From the NCBI GenBank assembly GCA_030280995.1, contig JASXTE010000011.1:8398501-8462500 (forward strand): 64,000 nt of DNA. Direction: 5' to 3'. Source of the DNA: Hemileia vastatrix (Eukaryota > Basidiomycota > Pucciniomycetes > Pucciniales > Zaghouaniaceae). Of the stretch, positions 32,201 through 44,887 are shown piece after piece. Position numbers and translations under genes: made by a program. Every line of letters starts with the position of its first letter. Positions within the stretch are counted from its first letter, which is position 1. The notes beneath the pieces were generated by a model, which was not told the origin of the DNA, did no database searches, and saw only the letters and a list, made by a program, of their open reading frames with translations.

Positions 32201-35200
32201 ACTCAATTTACAGGATAAGGTAATTTTCATTTCTTCCTGAACACTTCCTAAGACATGAGAACCATGAGCAAAAGCCATAGGGAAGGAGGTAATTGAGGCA
32301 ATTATAGAATCCTTTTGTTCACTAGCTAACTGATCACCAAAAGAAGCAGTATTTATTTCATTTAATAAATCATCCATCATAATTTTTGGTCTGCTTTTAC
32401 ACTGGATCAGTGAGTTACAAGACTTTAGCAGATGCCCAGAAGGTTTTCTAGGGGAGGAAATTTTGAATTTTCTTTTGCCATTCAATCCCAAGGTGAAGCA
32501 ATTATTTTCTGGGTCCAATTTCAAACCAAAAATGGTTAAAATATCATTACCCATAATAAAAAAATTGCTTAAATTATCATTTTTCATGACAACAAATTCA
32601 CAAATAGCTCTGACAAAACCACCATTATATTTGAAGAATACAGAGGTTTTGTATTTGCCAATAGGACACAAGGTAGAACCGTACCCTCTTCATTTTTCAG
32701 AAGTCATAGATAACAATTTACTCAAATAATCCTTAACTACTGACACTAAGGCTCTTTCAGACACTACACTTCCTCCAGCACCAGAGTCAAGAACTACATC
32801 AACATTTTTACCATTAATGATATCAGGTGCCTTCAAAGGAGATAAGGCTATAGAATTGTTAGTAATATCTTTAATTATTTCAGAATTTCCCACTGAAGAA
32901 AGATCCAATACACATTCTTCAGATATATTATCTAAATAATGGACATCCTGTTCCAACATTAAAACATCTTTAACAGATTCATTGTCATAGGAGATATTAC
33001 TTTTACAGTCACTAGAAGAATTATTGATATTAATTTCAGCCTCATCAGTGTCTTCATTTTGTTCAACAAGATGAATATCCTTGTCACAAACATGACCCTT
33101 TTGCCATGATTTGTTACATTTATAACAAGTATTTGTTGCATATTTTTAGGTGCAACTGGGGCAGAGGATTTACCAGATTTTTCTGGGGGCTTTGTAGAGG
33201 GTTTATTTTGATCATAATAAGATTTTCCAAGGTAATTCTTTGGTTCATATCTATGGTTGAGCATTACCTCATTACAGATATTAATGAAAGAAGAATGTTC
33301 CCTCACATGCTCAGTTCTAGCTACAATTAAATCTCTTAGAGAATTTGGTAATATATACAAGATTTTATGTTTCCAAATATCATAATCCATCTTTGGATCA
33401 ATTGCTCTCAAGATTTTTGTTACTTTCATAAGAAAAACAATGGGTTTTTCAACAGAGGAGGATACATATCTAGTATTCTCATACAGTCTTTGCTGAGCCA
33501 ACCTGAATTTTGAACCACCAAACTGATTCTCAATCAAGGATTTCCAATCATTCCATGTATAATTGCTGTTATCTAATAGAACAGATTCATGCCACATCAA
33601 GGCTAAATTGGAAAATAAAGAAATTAGCTTAGAAACAATTTTCTTATCAGGTAGTTTATAAGATCTCTTTAAATTATCAATTCTTTGGATAAAGTGTTGC
33701 CAATCAGAAGAAGAATCACCATCAAAGGTAGGATATTGGTCCAATTTAGGCCAATTTTTCCGACTACCGGGATGGTCCATCCTTTGGTTTGAATTATTTA
33801 TCATTAATAGTTCCTGAAGTTTAGCCAGGTGTTCAGAAATTTCATTATTTACAGAAACAGCTGGTACATGACCATCACATGATTTTTTGCTAGAAGCAAA
33901 AGATTTTACAGACTCATTTTCAGTTTGTTAAATGGCTGAAATATGTTGGAGAAAAGAGGAACTCTGTTCAGGCTCTTTTCCCTTATTTTCATGCAGCTTA
34001 TGGGCAGCAATCTCATTTATACCATAATTGTTGATGGTTAAGGTTGAAAATTTTTCCTGCAGGTCAGACACATAGTTTCTTATCCTTGGAATTTCAGACA
34101 TCTGGTGATTTAATTTTTCAAGGGATAAAACATTTCTGTCCTCAGAGACTGTGTGTTTGGCACTCAGTGCATGGAAATCATTTTTCAGCTTTTTAAACTC
34201 ATTTTGTAGAGATTTTATTTCACTTTTTAATGAATAATTTTCCTCAATAAGGGGTTTCAATTCACTCAAGGTTTTATTCAGATTGATATTCTTATCTGAG
34301 ATAGATCTATGGTCACTCCTTATTTTTTTTGTTGGCTAAGAACAATATTAAAGGTTTCTTTGATTTTAAAATAAGCTGTATCTTGTACAGAAGAACTTAC
34401 TTTAAAATGCAAGTGCAAATTTTTTAATCTATCACTCTCATGTATTAACACGTCTCTTAAATGTTTGTCTTTCACAACATTAAAATCAAGCGTATCTTTC
34501 AATATTTCTTCAGAAGTTTTCTCAATTAAAGTATAGACTTCAGGGGAAACAGAATCATTCTTAATTTCAAGAGAAGGATTAATTAAAGAAGTAGAATTCA
34601 AATGTAAAGGTTCATCAAATGATAATTTGCTAATTACATCATTGGGGCTACTCATTAAAGGAAGTTGTCTTTTCAAGGGTTTAACTGTTCTTTCACCAGG
34701 ATCCACAATATTACCTGAAGAAGATTTGTTAATATACATACCAACATGTTTATCAAAAAAATTACTCACCATGGCAAGGGAGGAAACTTCCCCTGTGCCT
34801 TCTTTCTTCTGCCTCCCTGATAAGGATGGGGCTGAGGAGATGGATGGTAGGTTGGTGTCCTGGATGGGCCAGGGTGTTGAGCTGTTGGTTGCTGAACATT
34901 CTGTTGATAATGGCTCATCAAGTAATCCCATTTCCACTGCTCCACCTGCAGAGTGCTTTGATTTTGAGTGAAGGAGCTCAGTACCTGATTGGGCTGAGGT
35001 TGTGGCTGAGGCTGGGAGGCTGGGAAATGAGGAGGTTGAGCCTGTTTGGGATTTAATAACTACTGCATCTGCTTCCAGAGTGTGTCTACTCTTGCCTTGT
35101 ACTTCATACTTTCTGCTTTCAGTTCTTTGATGAGACTGGACAGGTTGTTTACTTTTTGAGTCAGTGGTATCTCTTATTATTTTTATACCTTTGAGTGGAT

Positions 35201-35412
35201 ATTCCTGATTTATTAGAGGTTTCACTTCTTTCAGAGGTGTTTGGTGAGGGGGGTTTGCCACTTCTCCTGCCATTTCCACGTCCTGAAGGTTTTTTGTCAG
35301 CTGAATAATGTTTGTAAGTTAATTTAGAAGAACCTACAGATTCAGTGTCAACATCTACTTCAATCTCATCTACATGTAAGTTATCTATGCTGTTAGCCAA
35401 ATTACTGGACAT
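29278..35412 (-). pseudogene. E2 gag-pol, frameshifted
   Basis: Start ATG at 35412 (MSSNLANSIDNLHVDEIEVD), 5 nt after the candidate leader acceptor. Like E3 it shows intron 1 (35337-35283, GTAGGT...CTGAC...CTTCAG) and intron 2 (34769-34715, GTGAGT...CTTCAG). One base change near 35180 shifts both overlapping frames together. Then: coiled coil (34269-33928), capsid (KLDQYPTFDGDSSSDWQHF, about 33750), knuckle region out of frame (about 33110), protease VVLDSGAGGSVVS (about 32800), reverse transcriptase with MVYIDDI (about 31715), RNase H LYTDASFVGLGAS, integrase (CDSF in place of CDSC, ISDRDPEFTSEFW, HHPQTDGLAERMIQ) and a chromodomain-like tail IDKILNDRIITSERGTEYIL (about 29460). Several stops and shifts. 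It has decayed further than E3, consistent with E3 inserting into it. Confidence 0.92.
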
Positions 35413-35417
35413 TTAAA

Positions 35418-35837
35418 CTGTGAAAAAAGAATCAAAATTATTTTAATGATCCAAATTTTTATTTTCAAAATAAAATATAAAGTATTGAATTTTTAATAAA
35501 ACAAAAATTTTAAATTTTTATCAAGAATCAATTAATTAACCAAAAAATGTAACACAAATAAATGTAATTACAATTTTTTTTATTAAGAAATAACAATAAT
35601 AAAAATGGGACCAACCAAAAAATGTTTATAAGTCAACCAAAATAATTAATACCAAAAATAATATATTGGCAATATTGGGACTAAGTACTGAGTACTATTA
35701 TGGTCAAACAATAAACAAAAAATAATGATAAAATTAATTTAATAATTTACTAAAAATTAATTGTCTTCTAGGACTAAGAGTTTTACTCTATTATGGTCAA
35801 CTAGGAAAAAAAAAATTAAAAAATAATGAACACTTAC
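35418..35837 (-). other. E2 candidate 5'-leader intron
   Basis: Minus strand: GTAAGT donor at 35837 (GAGTGTAAGTG) and TTTTTTCACAG acceptor at 35418, five bases before the gag ATG; 420 nt. The interior is AT-rich and carries TATGGTCAAC motifs but not the E3-type array. Confidence 0.5.
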
Positions 35838-36089
35838 ACTCAGTGAATCAGCAATTAAGCCACAAACATTGTTATTGCATTAAAAATATAATAATATGAG
35901 TGAGAGGTGCAAAGGTTAACTTACTATAGTGATCATAAAATCACTTCAAAATAATATATGATTTAATTTAATATAAATCTAAATGATCAAACCCAAGTTA
36001 AAAACACGGTCGCGGCAAAATTTTTACTTTTTGGTTGGGTGGTCTGTGCGCTATGTTGTTTGTCGCAAGTATCATAGTTGTTGTCATTG

Positions 36090-36107
36090 TTTGGAAAGGC
36101 GCCCAAT
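36090..36107 (-). other. Candidate primer-binding site of E2
   Basis: Element-sense ATTGGGCGCCTTTCCAAAC directly after the 5' LTR, parallel to ATTGGGATCCTTTCC in E3. Confidence 0.5.
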
Positions 36108-37377
36108 TATTGGCCGGTTGTCTAGAAGAAGAGGAGAAAGAAGAGGAAATGGAGAGGAGGGAAAAGGTAATATAAAAAGGGAATTAAATAAAATAATAAA
36201 ATAGTATAATTATTTTAAAGGAGAGGCAACAAGTAGACTTTAGGGCCTTTATATGACAGTGAGGTTTAATAAATTTTAATATAAGTATTTGATAAAAAGT
36301 TATTTTCAATGCACAGAAGACACTTGTTATTATTGATAGACTTAAGGCAACCTTGAATTAATTATTTACTTTTTAAATTAGATTAATAATGCTAAAAAAT
36401 ATAATAAACGTAATAAAGTGAAATTGAGTTGAGTGTAAAGTAAGTGATAGAGCTACATGGGGTCCCCAAGGCCCTTATATAGGCAAGGGGACCTCTGAAG
36501 CGCCACAAAAAATTATATTCTATAAAAAATAAAATAAGAAATTATTAATAATTAAAATTAAGTGTACCAAAGCTGTAAGGGGAAAAATATAAAACAATTA
36601 ATTAAAAAATAAGTAAGAGCCCAAAAAATCAACCAATTTAACCCCAAAAAAATCTTTAAAATAAGTGAGTAATTAAATAAGATTGAAACACTTGAAGTAT
36701 TAACTAATTCAATTTATAAAATGTTTGATAATAGCCAATTTTAAGTGAAACATAAAAATTAAACTATTTTAATATAATACTTAGTGTAATTAATTAATTA
36801 AGTCTGAAACATAAGATATTAATTAATATAACCCATTTTATTAGTGTAAGAATTAAATTAAGTTAAAAAAATTTATTAATTTAATATTATTACTAATATT
36901 TAGAATAAAACATTATTAATTAATTAAATGAAATGTTTTAACTAATTTAATACCTTAATGACATAATTATGAGTCAAAAAAATGCTCAATATTCATAATT
37001 CATATGATATAAAAGTTTTATTTAATACTTTAATTTTATTTATTTATTTAATTATATTATAAGTTAATAGTTTGATTTTTTAACTATAAAATATTTAATG
37101 AATTAATTAACAATTTATAAGTATTAAATACATGAAAAATGTGCCAAGATTTTATAGAATATAAAGTGTTTTATGACTTTTAATTGTATCTCTAATTTAT
37201 TTAATAATAAATTTAATATAACCCTTATTTTAGTTATATTATAATACAATTGCTATATAATTTTATTATGCAATATAATATTAATTTATATACATAAAAT
37301 GCATAATTTTTTGCCCTCATTAAGCTTCAATAGATTAACATACAATTTACTGGGCTCCTGGTATAGCCTGGCTGACA
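36108..37377 (-). repeat. E2 5' LTR (1,270 bp)
   Basis: Element-sense start TGTCAGCCAGGCTATACCAG at 37377; TATATAAGG promoter box near 36475. The distal end TATTGG (36108) aligns with TGTCGG in S2, so the terminal G has mutated. Followed by aacac. Confidence 0.92.
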
Positions 37378-39877
37378 AACACAATTGCAAAAACGTACAT
37401 TACTATGAATGCCAATGTCCCATTTCTACTTATGAATCATCAAATTCTTAATTTCCACTTCTTCATAGCTAAATTCTTTTCTTTTCCAGGTTTCTTTTTA
37501 ATTATTGTAATAATTTTAATATTTGAGCTCAACTCTACTTATATTATATTTATGTATTTTATGTTTTACTTATATAGATAAAATAAATTGCATGATAATT
37601 GACTTTTCACAAAATATTTTATGGCAAGCATTAATTTTAATCATGTTAGTTAATTAGAAAGCAGTTTAAACTAAAACCTATAAATATTCTGCTAAATTTA
37701 AATATAAAAACAATTTTTTTTGAGTTTCATTAATATTTTTTCACATTTTTTTAGTGGAAGAAGGCATAGGACTAATAAAAAAAAGGTAAAATTTATTTCA
37801 ACTAGACATATTCTGTAGTATTTTTATTTAAATAAAATTCTTTTTAATTACTCTTCATTTAAATTTCACCTTGCCCATTTATGAATTTTTAAATCTTCTC
37901 ATAGTAGTTGGAAGTGGATAGTTAAGTTGTCTAGATCTTGACTCCTCTGCATATAATGAGATATACTATTTAAAAAGGAAGGATCATGATGACTTTCAAC
38001 TTCTTGACTTGATATATTATGTATATAAGATAGGAATTGATCTGCTTCAAGTTTTGACTCAATGATCATGTTGTGTAATATTATAAAAAGTGTCATGATT
38101 TGATCGACAATTTCTCTCCTCCATAGATGGCATGGCTGTTTAATTACTCCCCATTGTGCACATAATACTCCAAAGGCACTCTCAATGTCTTTTTGTGAAG
38201 CTTCTTGTAGTTTTGAAAAGTATTGACTTGTTTCATCTTGTAGGTGGTGTATAGTCTTGACAAGCATTGTCCATGGAGGATAGATTCCATCTTCCAGGTA
38301 ATACAAAATTTTATATCTATGATTATATATCTTAAAGCTCACCTCATCTTGAGTACCAGCCAATCATATGTAAAATATGTTACATCTATGGAGAAAATTG
38401 ATATCATTAAGTGCTCCAGGAGTATAAAAAATGCAATTCCAAATATTCAGGTTCTTGCTAGCCACAGCTTCAATTATCATTTTAGGTGTGCTATTTTTTC
38501 CTTGAATTTAACCTGCTTAAGCTTTTTGGAAATATTTCCACACCCAGTGAATCCCATCTATTGAGCCAAGAAATACAGGGAATCCTTGTTCTTTATACTC
38601 TCTCAATATAATTTTCTTTTCAGAAGCATTAAGTTCTTGTAAGTATTCCTTTTTATATAAACTAATTATATCTTTGATGAAGTGCTTTAGAGCTCTCAGG
38701 GCAGTATTTTTTCCAATACAGACATACTCATAAGTTCTATCAGCTGAAATACCATATGCTACTTATTGTAGAGCAGCCATCATTTTCTGTTCTGGTGTCA
38801 AACCCACTTGGCCACAGAAATCCTAAATAAATATAAGACAATTAAATTATGACTTGTATTTTGAAATATTTCACCACTTACCTTATGCAATAACCAAAAA
38901 TGGTTGTGATTTTGTATGTCCTCACAGATACTTTTGAATAGATCCCTGCTCATTGGGAAACATTTCTCAAACATGATATTGTTGTATGTAAATGTGGGGA
39001 TAAAGTAGTCAGTCATTAGATGTTGATGGCCTTACATACTTTGTCAATAAAAATTTACTTTTTTTTCTCTTTGTATGTTTGATTTTGGAGTGTTGAATAC
39101 ATAGGAAATAATATAGTCTTCTTCTTTCATATCAAGTATTTAATCAAGAACATTTAAAGGCATGTGAGATAGTAGAGTTTTACTGAATGAGTGCAAGGGA
39201 TGAATAGTAATTTTAATGAGTGATTAGAAAAAGATACTGTGTAGGGAAGTTGAATAATGAAATTTATTATTTAATGACCAATTAAAATGCAATTAAATAC
39301 TTATTTTCTACCAACACAGAGGTAGATTCCCTTAGCTAATATTCAACACTGGGAATTTGGAAGTAATTAGTTAGAACTTGACTGCTAATTTTTCATGCAT
39401 TTCATTCAATGTGCTCAATGAATAACTTGATTCAGAAGATTAAGAGTGTATCAATTCCTCTGTGTGTTTAGAGAGCATGTTTTCTTGTGGTCACTTAGTA
39501 TATTTTAGTCATTGAGGTTTGGAATGTGCAGCCAGTAGTGTAAAACAGTGAAAGTGGATATAATTTTGTGATGAGTAGTGAGTATAGTGGCTTGGAATGA
39601 AAATTGAAAAAATTGATGAGCTGGAAAGGAGGAAAGTAAGTGATTGGAAAGTGGGATGCAAAATCCAACAAAAAAAAGGAAGGCAGGGGGGTGAATCAAT
39701 GATATGAAGTAATTATCTATAAGTATATATAATTACTTGTACCAAATATTTAGAGAAATGAATGGTTAATGAGGTTTGATAATGCAATGGTGAATGAATA
39801 TGCCCTAAATTATCAGAAAGTATGCATACTTACCCAGCTTACAGACATAGTGGTAGATTCCCTAATTATAGTAAATA
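37378..39877 (-). mobile_element. Right palindrome arm, Harbinger-derived
   Basis: Mirror of about 6793-9320. Holds terminal repeats GGTAGATTCCC at 39321-39331 and 39852-39862 and a transposase pseudogene. Sequence outside the inner repeat (39335-39862) mirrors 6805-7340, so the symmetry continues past each Harbinger end. Confidence 0.8.
37899..39130 (-). pseudogene. Harbinger transposase pseudogene, right palindrome arm
   Basis: Same family as 7549-8790. N-terminal piece MTDYFIPTFTYNNIMFEKCF (39016 downward), intron-like gap near 38830-38880, then catalytic blocks. The first D block is in the GSIDGIH-like region near 38560. The C-terminal piece, starting MAGTQDEVSFKIYNHRYK at 38363, includes QKDIESAFGVLCAQWGVI with the third acidic residue and extends to 37899. 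Stops and shifts elsewhere. It has diverged clearly from its mirror partner. Confidence 0.8.
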
Positions 39878-41014
39878 TGTCGGTCAGTCGTCTAGAAGAG
39901 GTAAGAAAAATAGGAGAAAAAGGAGGAGAGAAGGAGGAGGACAAGGGAAAATAAAGAAATAAACCAAAAATATATATTTAATTTATTTGAGAGGGAAACA
40001 ACGGTGAGCAACTTTGAGAGGTGACAAAAACTTAGATTTTATTAACAATAATATTATTAAATGTAAGGGTTCTGCGCGGCAAACAATTTTAATTACTATC
40101 AGACTTAAAGCAACCTTTGATTTGTTGTATAGAATTTAAATTAGATTTGTATTACTAATAAAAAAGGTATAAACATAATAAAATGGTTATTTAATTTGTT
40201 GAGTGTGTAAATAGTGATGAGGCTACAGGGGATTATCCAAGGCCCTTTTATAGGCAATGGGTCCTCTGAAGCGCTACTATCTTTGTAAATACAATGATTA
40301 GAATGAAGTAAAACAAATATATCAAAAGAGTAAATGAAACATAACAATATAGAGAAAAACATGAAACAATTAATTAAAACCCCAATTAAGAATCCAATTT
40401 TCCCGTCATTAATTCCCAAATCAGTAAGTAAAAAATAGTGAATAACTAAACAAGATTGGAACATAGGAACTATGAGAGAAATAATTCCAAACAGATGGTA
40501 CAGTCTGATTAAAGGACATTTTAAGTGAAACAAAAAATAATTTGACGCAACAAAACATGCAATTAATCTCAATTTAGTCCAAATTAATTTATTTGTTTTT
40601 TCTAACACAATTAAGGGTCAAAAGAAGCGTCATTAATTATTGTTTAGTATCATATGAGAGGTATTATTTAATATATAAATTTAAGTAATTAATTTAAATA
40701 TATTATAAATCAATTTTACACTTATAATTATAATATATGTTTTTCAATTAATTAAATATAAATTTATAATTATTAAATACATAAAAATGCGCCATTATTT
40801 GTAGAATATATTATATTATGTTCAATTTAACTGTATATAAAAATATATATAACCAATAAATTTAATGTAACACTTGTATATAATAAAATACTTATATAAT
40901 TTCATTATGCAATAAAATATTAAGTTATATTCATTAAATACAATTCTTACCCACTCTTTAAGGTTTTATAATTTATATATCATTTACTGGACTCCTGGAA
41001 TAGCCTGGCTGACA
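39878..41014 (-). repeat. S2: solo LTR of the E2 family (1,137 bp)
   Basis: TGTCGGTCAGTCGTCTAGAAG at the left and TAGCCTGGCTGACA at the right, target duplication aaata (39873-39877, 41015-41019), and no internal element. It is therefore the product of LTR-LTR recombination. TTTTATAGGC near 40247 is the promoter box (minus). Confidence 0.9.
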
Positions 41015-41462
41015 AAATACCTGCATATTATAGCCCAGTAAAACTTATTAGACATGCATAAAATACATATCAAGCAGTAATACATTATATACACCAAAGG
41101 AAACCATGTAAGAGCATCTACCTCCGTGTTGGTAAATTGGTTTGGTATGCATATTTTTTTGCATTTTGATGTGAGCCTTAATCCTCATTTCATTAATGGC
41201 CTCTATTAGCTAGTGAATTCAGCATGTAATATAGCCTGTCAACTAAAGTTACTGAGCTCCTTTTAACCTCATTTGGTAATTCAATATTGTGCCTGCCAAT
41301 TCTTTTCACTCCATCTTGTTGCTGCTGAACACTTTGAGGTGCCACTACTTATTGTAGAAAAAAGTTTTCATATCATAATTCACAACTATTACTACACAAC
41401 CCTTCTATCTACCCATTTTCCTCATTTCACATCTTTTCCTAAAACTCCTAAATTAATCTAAC

Positions 41463-42442
41463 ATGATGAACTCGTCCAAAGCTAAGAAAAAGTGATCCCC
41501 AAACTGGAACCACCAAGAAGAAGAGCAGTTAGCTATCTCCTGGATTCATGTCAGCAAGAAACCAGAATTTGCAACTTACCAATCTGGTGAAACATTTTAT
41601 AAGAAAATTGAAGCACATTTCAACCAATTCAGCTCTCTGCACTACTGGGACTATGATCAAATCAGAATAAGGTCAGTTTCAAGTTATAAAGATATTTTTA
41701 AATTCTTTTAAACTTACTTTTTTAATAATTTATATGGAAGGCTCTCAACACAGAATCCCTTAAGTTCAGCTCTATATACTACTCAATTGAAAGGAATCCT
41801 CCTAGTGGAACCTCACCAAGTGACTGGTTACAAACTGCCTTATCTATTTATCAAGACCAAACAAAGTCAGCTTTTAAAATTCTTCCAGCTTGGGAGAAGT
41901 TAAAGTTTGTTCCAAAGTGGCGAATGGAACTAACCAAGGTTCCAAATAGTGTAACCGTAAATTTGAGTGGGAACAAAAGCAATGGGAATTAAGACTTTAC
42001 TAGTGACCCACCAACACCTTCTCCAGCCTCTAGTGGATTTACAGTCTGTCTAATTGTGATAAAATCTGCAAAGAAAAGGCGCCTTACTGAAGGAATGGAA
42101 GAAGATAAATCCTTACTCACATCCCACTTCAATGAACTTTCCGAAAAACGTGTAACTGCCATAAGTGATACAAATAGGCTAACTGAGTCAAGAAACAAAC
42201 TTACAAGAGAGAATCTTCTATTAAAAAATGATAAAATAAAGATTGAAGAAGAAAGACTAGAAATTGAGAAAAGAAAGCTAGCTATTGAAGAAAAAAATCT
42301 AGATATTAAAGTAAGACAACTGCGACTTTCAGAACAAAATTGTAGCATAAATGAGGAGAAGTCTTTCAGTGAAATGATGGCTAATGATCTTAAAGTTTTA
42401 AACTCAAAAAAAAAAGATTTTGAGATGGCAGATGGCAGATGA
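41463..42442 (+). pseudogene. H2 Myb/SANT-like (NAM-associated type) DNA-binding protein
   Basis: Second Harbinger gene; in the family this protein binds element ends and helps transposase reach the nucleus. Starts MMNSSKAKKK, then TGA at 41493-41495 and NWNHQEEEQLAISWIHVSKK, a trihelix-like segment. An intron begins at about 41672 (GTCAGT); its acceptor is degraded near 41735. After it WKALNTESLKF, SIERNPPSGTSPSDWL, KSAFKILPAWEKLKFVPKWR. Then a stop and KSAKKRRL, followed by a long charged coiled coil (42060-42440, open). Confidence 0.8.
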
Positions 42443-42639
42443 TTTACTTATTTTACAAAGTATGAAAGAAAAATTAAAAAATAGATGGGTTAGTAATGAT
42501 AATTATACCTTTAAATAAAATGAAATTAATTTGTTTTTGTAGATAAATATTTTGTCAGTATAGAAATATATCTAAAATTAATGGTGCACTTATAAATAGA
42601 AGAAAAAAATATTATACGTTTCAACAGAAATTAATTTAT

Positions 42640-44665
42640 ATCTTACAGTCTACTAGTATAGAAGAGGAAATGGATATTATATTGCAAGATGAGAAAAGAT
42701 GTGAGAAAAAATGGGAGTTTGGAAGAGTGTTTTTATATTCAACTCAAGGTCTGGTGGGGTAGAAAGACATGAGAAAACTTTCTCCTTCTTCTGGAATTTT
42801 TGTCGGCTGTAAATAATTTGTGGTGTTAGCTTGAGCCAAGAGTAAAGAATAGGAGATAATGAAAATTAAAAATAATAATAATAAATAAATAAGAAAAGGT
42901 TTTATATGTAATTTATCAAAAGAGTGTTATTGATAGGTGAGATTATAAAGCAAGAGATAAGATTGAGCTGATTTATATTTAATTATTATTATTTTAATAA
43001 AATAACATATTTTTTTTTACTTATATTTAAATAGTTGCATGTAAAAAATATAAAAAAACTTACCTAACCATAAAAATAAATTATTAAATGTCTTATAGTC
43101 TACTCAAAATGAAATAAGGCTACTAGTATAAAAGGGGAATTGGATATTATATTGCAAGATGGGAAATTATGTGAGCAAAAATGGGCATTTGGAAGAGTGT
43201 TTTTATATTCAAATCAGGGTCTGGTCAGATAGAAAGACATGACCAAGCTCTCTCCTTCTTCTGGAATTTTTGTCGGCTGTAAAAAAAATGTGTTAGCTTG
43301 AAGTGAGATTAAAAAATAGGAGGTAAGAGAGAAATAAAAATAAAGTAGCAAAGTTAAAAAAAATAAAGTAGTTAAATTTAAAAAAATAAGAGAGTAAAAA
43401 AAACTAAAGTAGCAAAATTAAAAAAAAAGAGAGAAAGAAAAAAATTACTCACGTTGAGGAAGATTGAATATTTGCACATCCTCTTGGACAAGGATGAACC
43501 GGAAATAGTTTATGGTTGGATTGAAAAAATACCTCATTCAGGAGTGAAGTATTTTCTCTAAACATCTATAGGCTGTTCCCAGATTTTCCTTGTCCATGAG
43601 GATGGGAATAACAGATTTTTGGGTGTATCCTACTAGCGGGAAAAATCTGTTATTCCCATCCTCATGGACAAGGAAAATCTCAAAACAGCCTATGGATGTA
43701 TAGAGAAAATACTTTACTCCTGAATGAGGTTTTTTTTCTATCCAACCATAGACTATTTCCGGTTCATCCTTGTCCAAGAGGATGTGAAAATAGTCAATCT
43801 TCCATAAACATGAGTAATTTTTTTCTTTCTCTCTTTTTTTTAATTTCCTTACTTTAGTTTTTTTTACTCTCTTATTTTTTTAAATTTTGCTAATTTAATT
43901 TTTTTTTCACTCTCTTATTTTTTTTTATTTTGCTACTTTATTTTAATTTCTCTCTTACCTCCTACTTCTTAATCTTGCTTCAAGCTAACACCTCATTTTT
44001 TTTACAGCCAACGAAAATTCCAGAAGAAGGAGAAAGCTTGGTCATGTCTTTCTATCCAACCAGACCCTTATTTGAATATAAAAACACTCTTCCAAATGCC
44101 CATTTTTGCTCACATCATTTCCCATCTTGCAATATAATATCCAATTCCCCTTTTATACTAGTAGCCTTATTGCCTTTTGAGTAGACTATAAGACATTAAA
44201 TAATTTATTTTTATGGTTAGGTAAGTTTTTTATATTTTTTATGTGCAACTATTTAAATATAAGTAAAAAAATATATTATTTCATCTAAATAATAATTATT
44301 AAATATAAATCAGCTCAATCTATCTCTTGCTTTATAATCTCACCTAACAATAACACTATTTTGATAAAGTATGTATACAACCTTTTCTTATTTATTTATT
44401 ATTATTTTTTTTATTTTTCATTATCTCCTACTCTTTACTCTTGGCTCAAGCTAACACCGCAAATTATTTACAGCAAACAAAATTTCCAGAGCCAAGAGAA
44501 AGATTGGACGTGTCTTCCTACCCCACCAGACCCTGGTTTGAATATAAAAACACTCATCCAAACACCCATTTTTGCTCACATCTTTTCTCATCTTTCAACA
44601 TAGTATTCATTTACCTTTTTATATTAGTAGCCTTATTGCCTTTTGAGTAGACTATATAGCACTAA
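42640..44665. repeat. H2 internal palindrome: each arm a tandem pair, 39-bp perfect central stem
   Basis: Centre: 43582-43620 pairs perfectly with 43641-43679 around a 20-nt loop. Each arm holds two direct copies of a unit of about 450 bp (left 42655 and 43128, marked by CTACTAGTATA...GGATATTATATTGCAAGATG; mirrored at right near 44160 and 44625). Thus four copies are arranged as two inverted pairs. The frames seen here follow from the repeat. Confidence 0.85.
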
Positions 44666-44887
44666 CTATTTTCTTTCTAAAGGTAAGTTTCTTTTATCTC
44701 TATTATTTTATATTTTCTATATCTATATTCATGGTATTAAATTCTATGTGCACCATAAATTTATCACATACGTTTCATTTTTTTTACTTCAGATATCCAT
44801 ACTCCCTCTAGATTCCCAGTTATGTGCTTTAAGGTCCTCTCAAAGCTGGAAGTGTATACTTGAATTATTTAACTCTTGATTACGGCA

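Larger units (their letters stand above)
10704..37377 (-). mobile_element. E2: Ty3/gypsy chromovirus-type element, minus strand, carrying E3 in its 3' LTR
   Basis: Target duplication aacac at 10699-10703 and 37378-37382. Minus orientation: 5' LTR 37377-36108, primer-binding region, leader, gag-pol 35412-29278, polypurine tract (GAGTGAGGGAG, rc of 29245-29255), and 3' LTR 29244-28034 continued at 10766-10704. The 3' LTR is split by E3. Rejoining the two pieces (one ggtaa copy removed) gives about 1,269 bp against 1,270 bp for the 5' LTR. Coding is broken by frameshifts and stops. It lies in the right arm of the Harbinger palindrome. Confidence 0.93.

Noticed and set aside
7342..39331. A single intact Harbinger element with 2.7-kb terminal repeats
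   Set aside because: The inverted symmetry continues outside these ends on both sides, and the flanking 3-bp sequences are mirror images and not a direct duplication.
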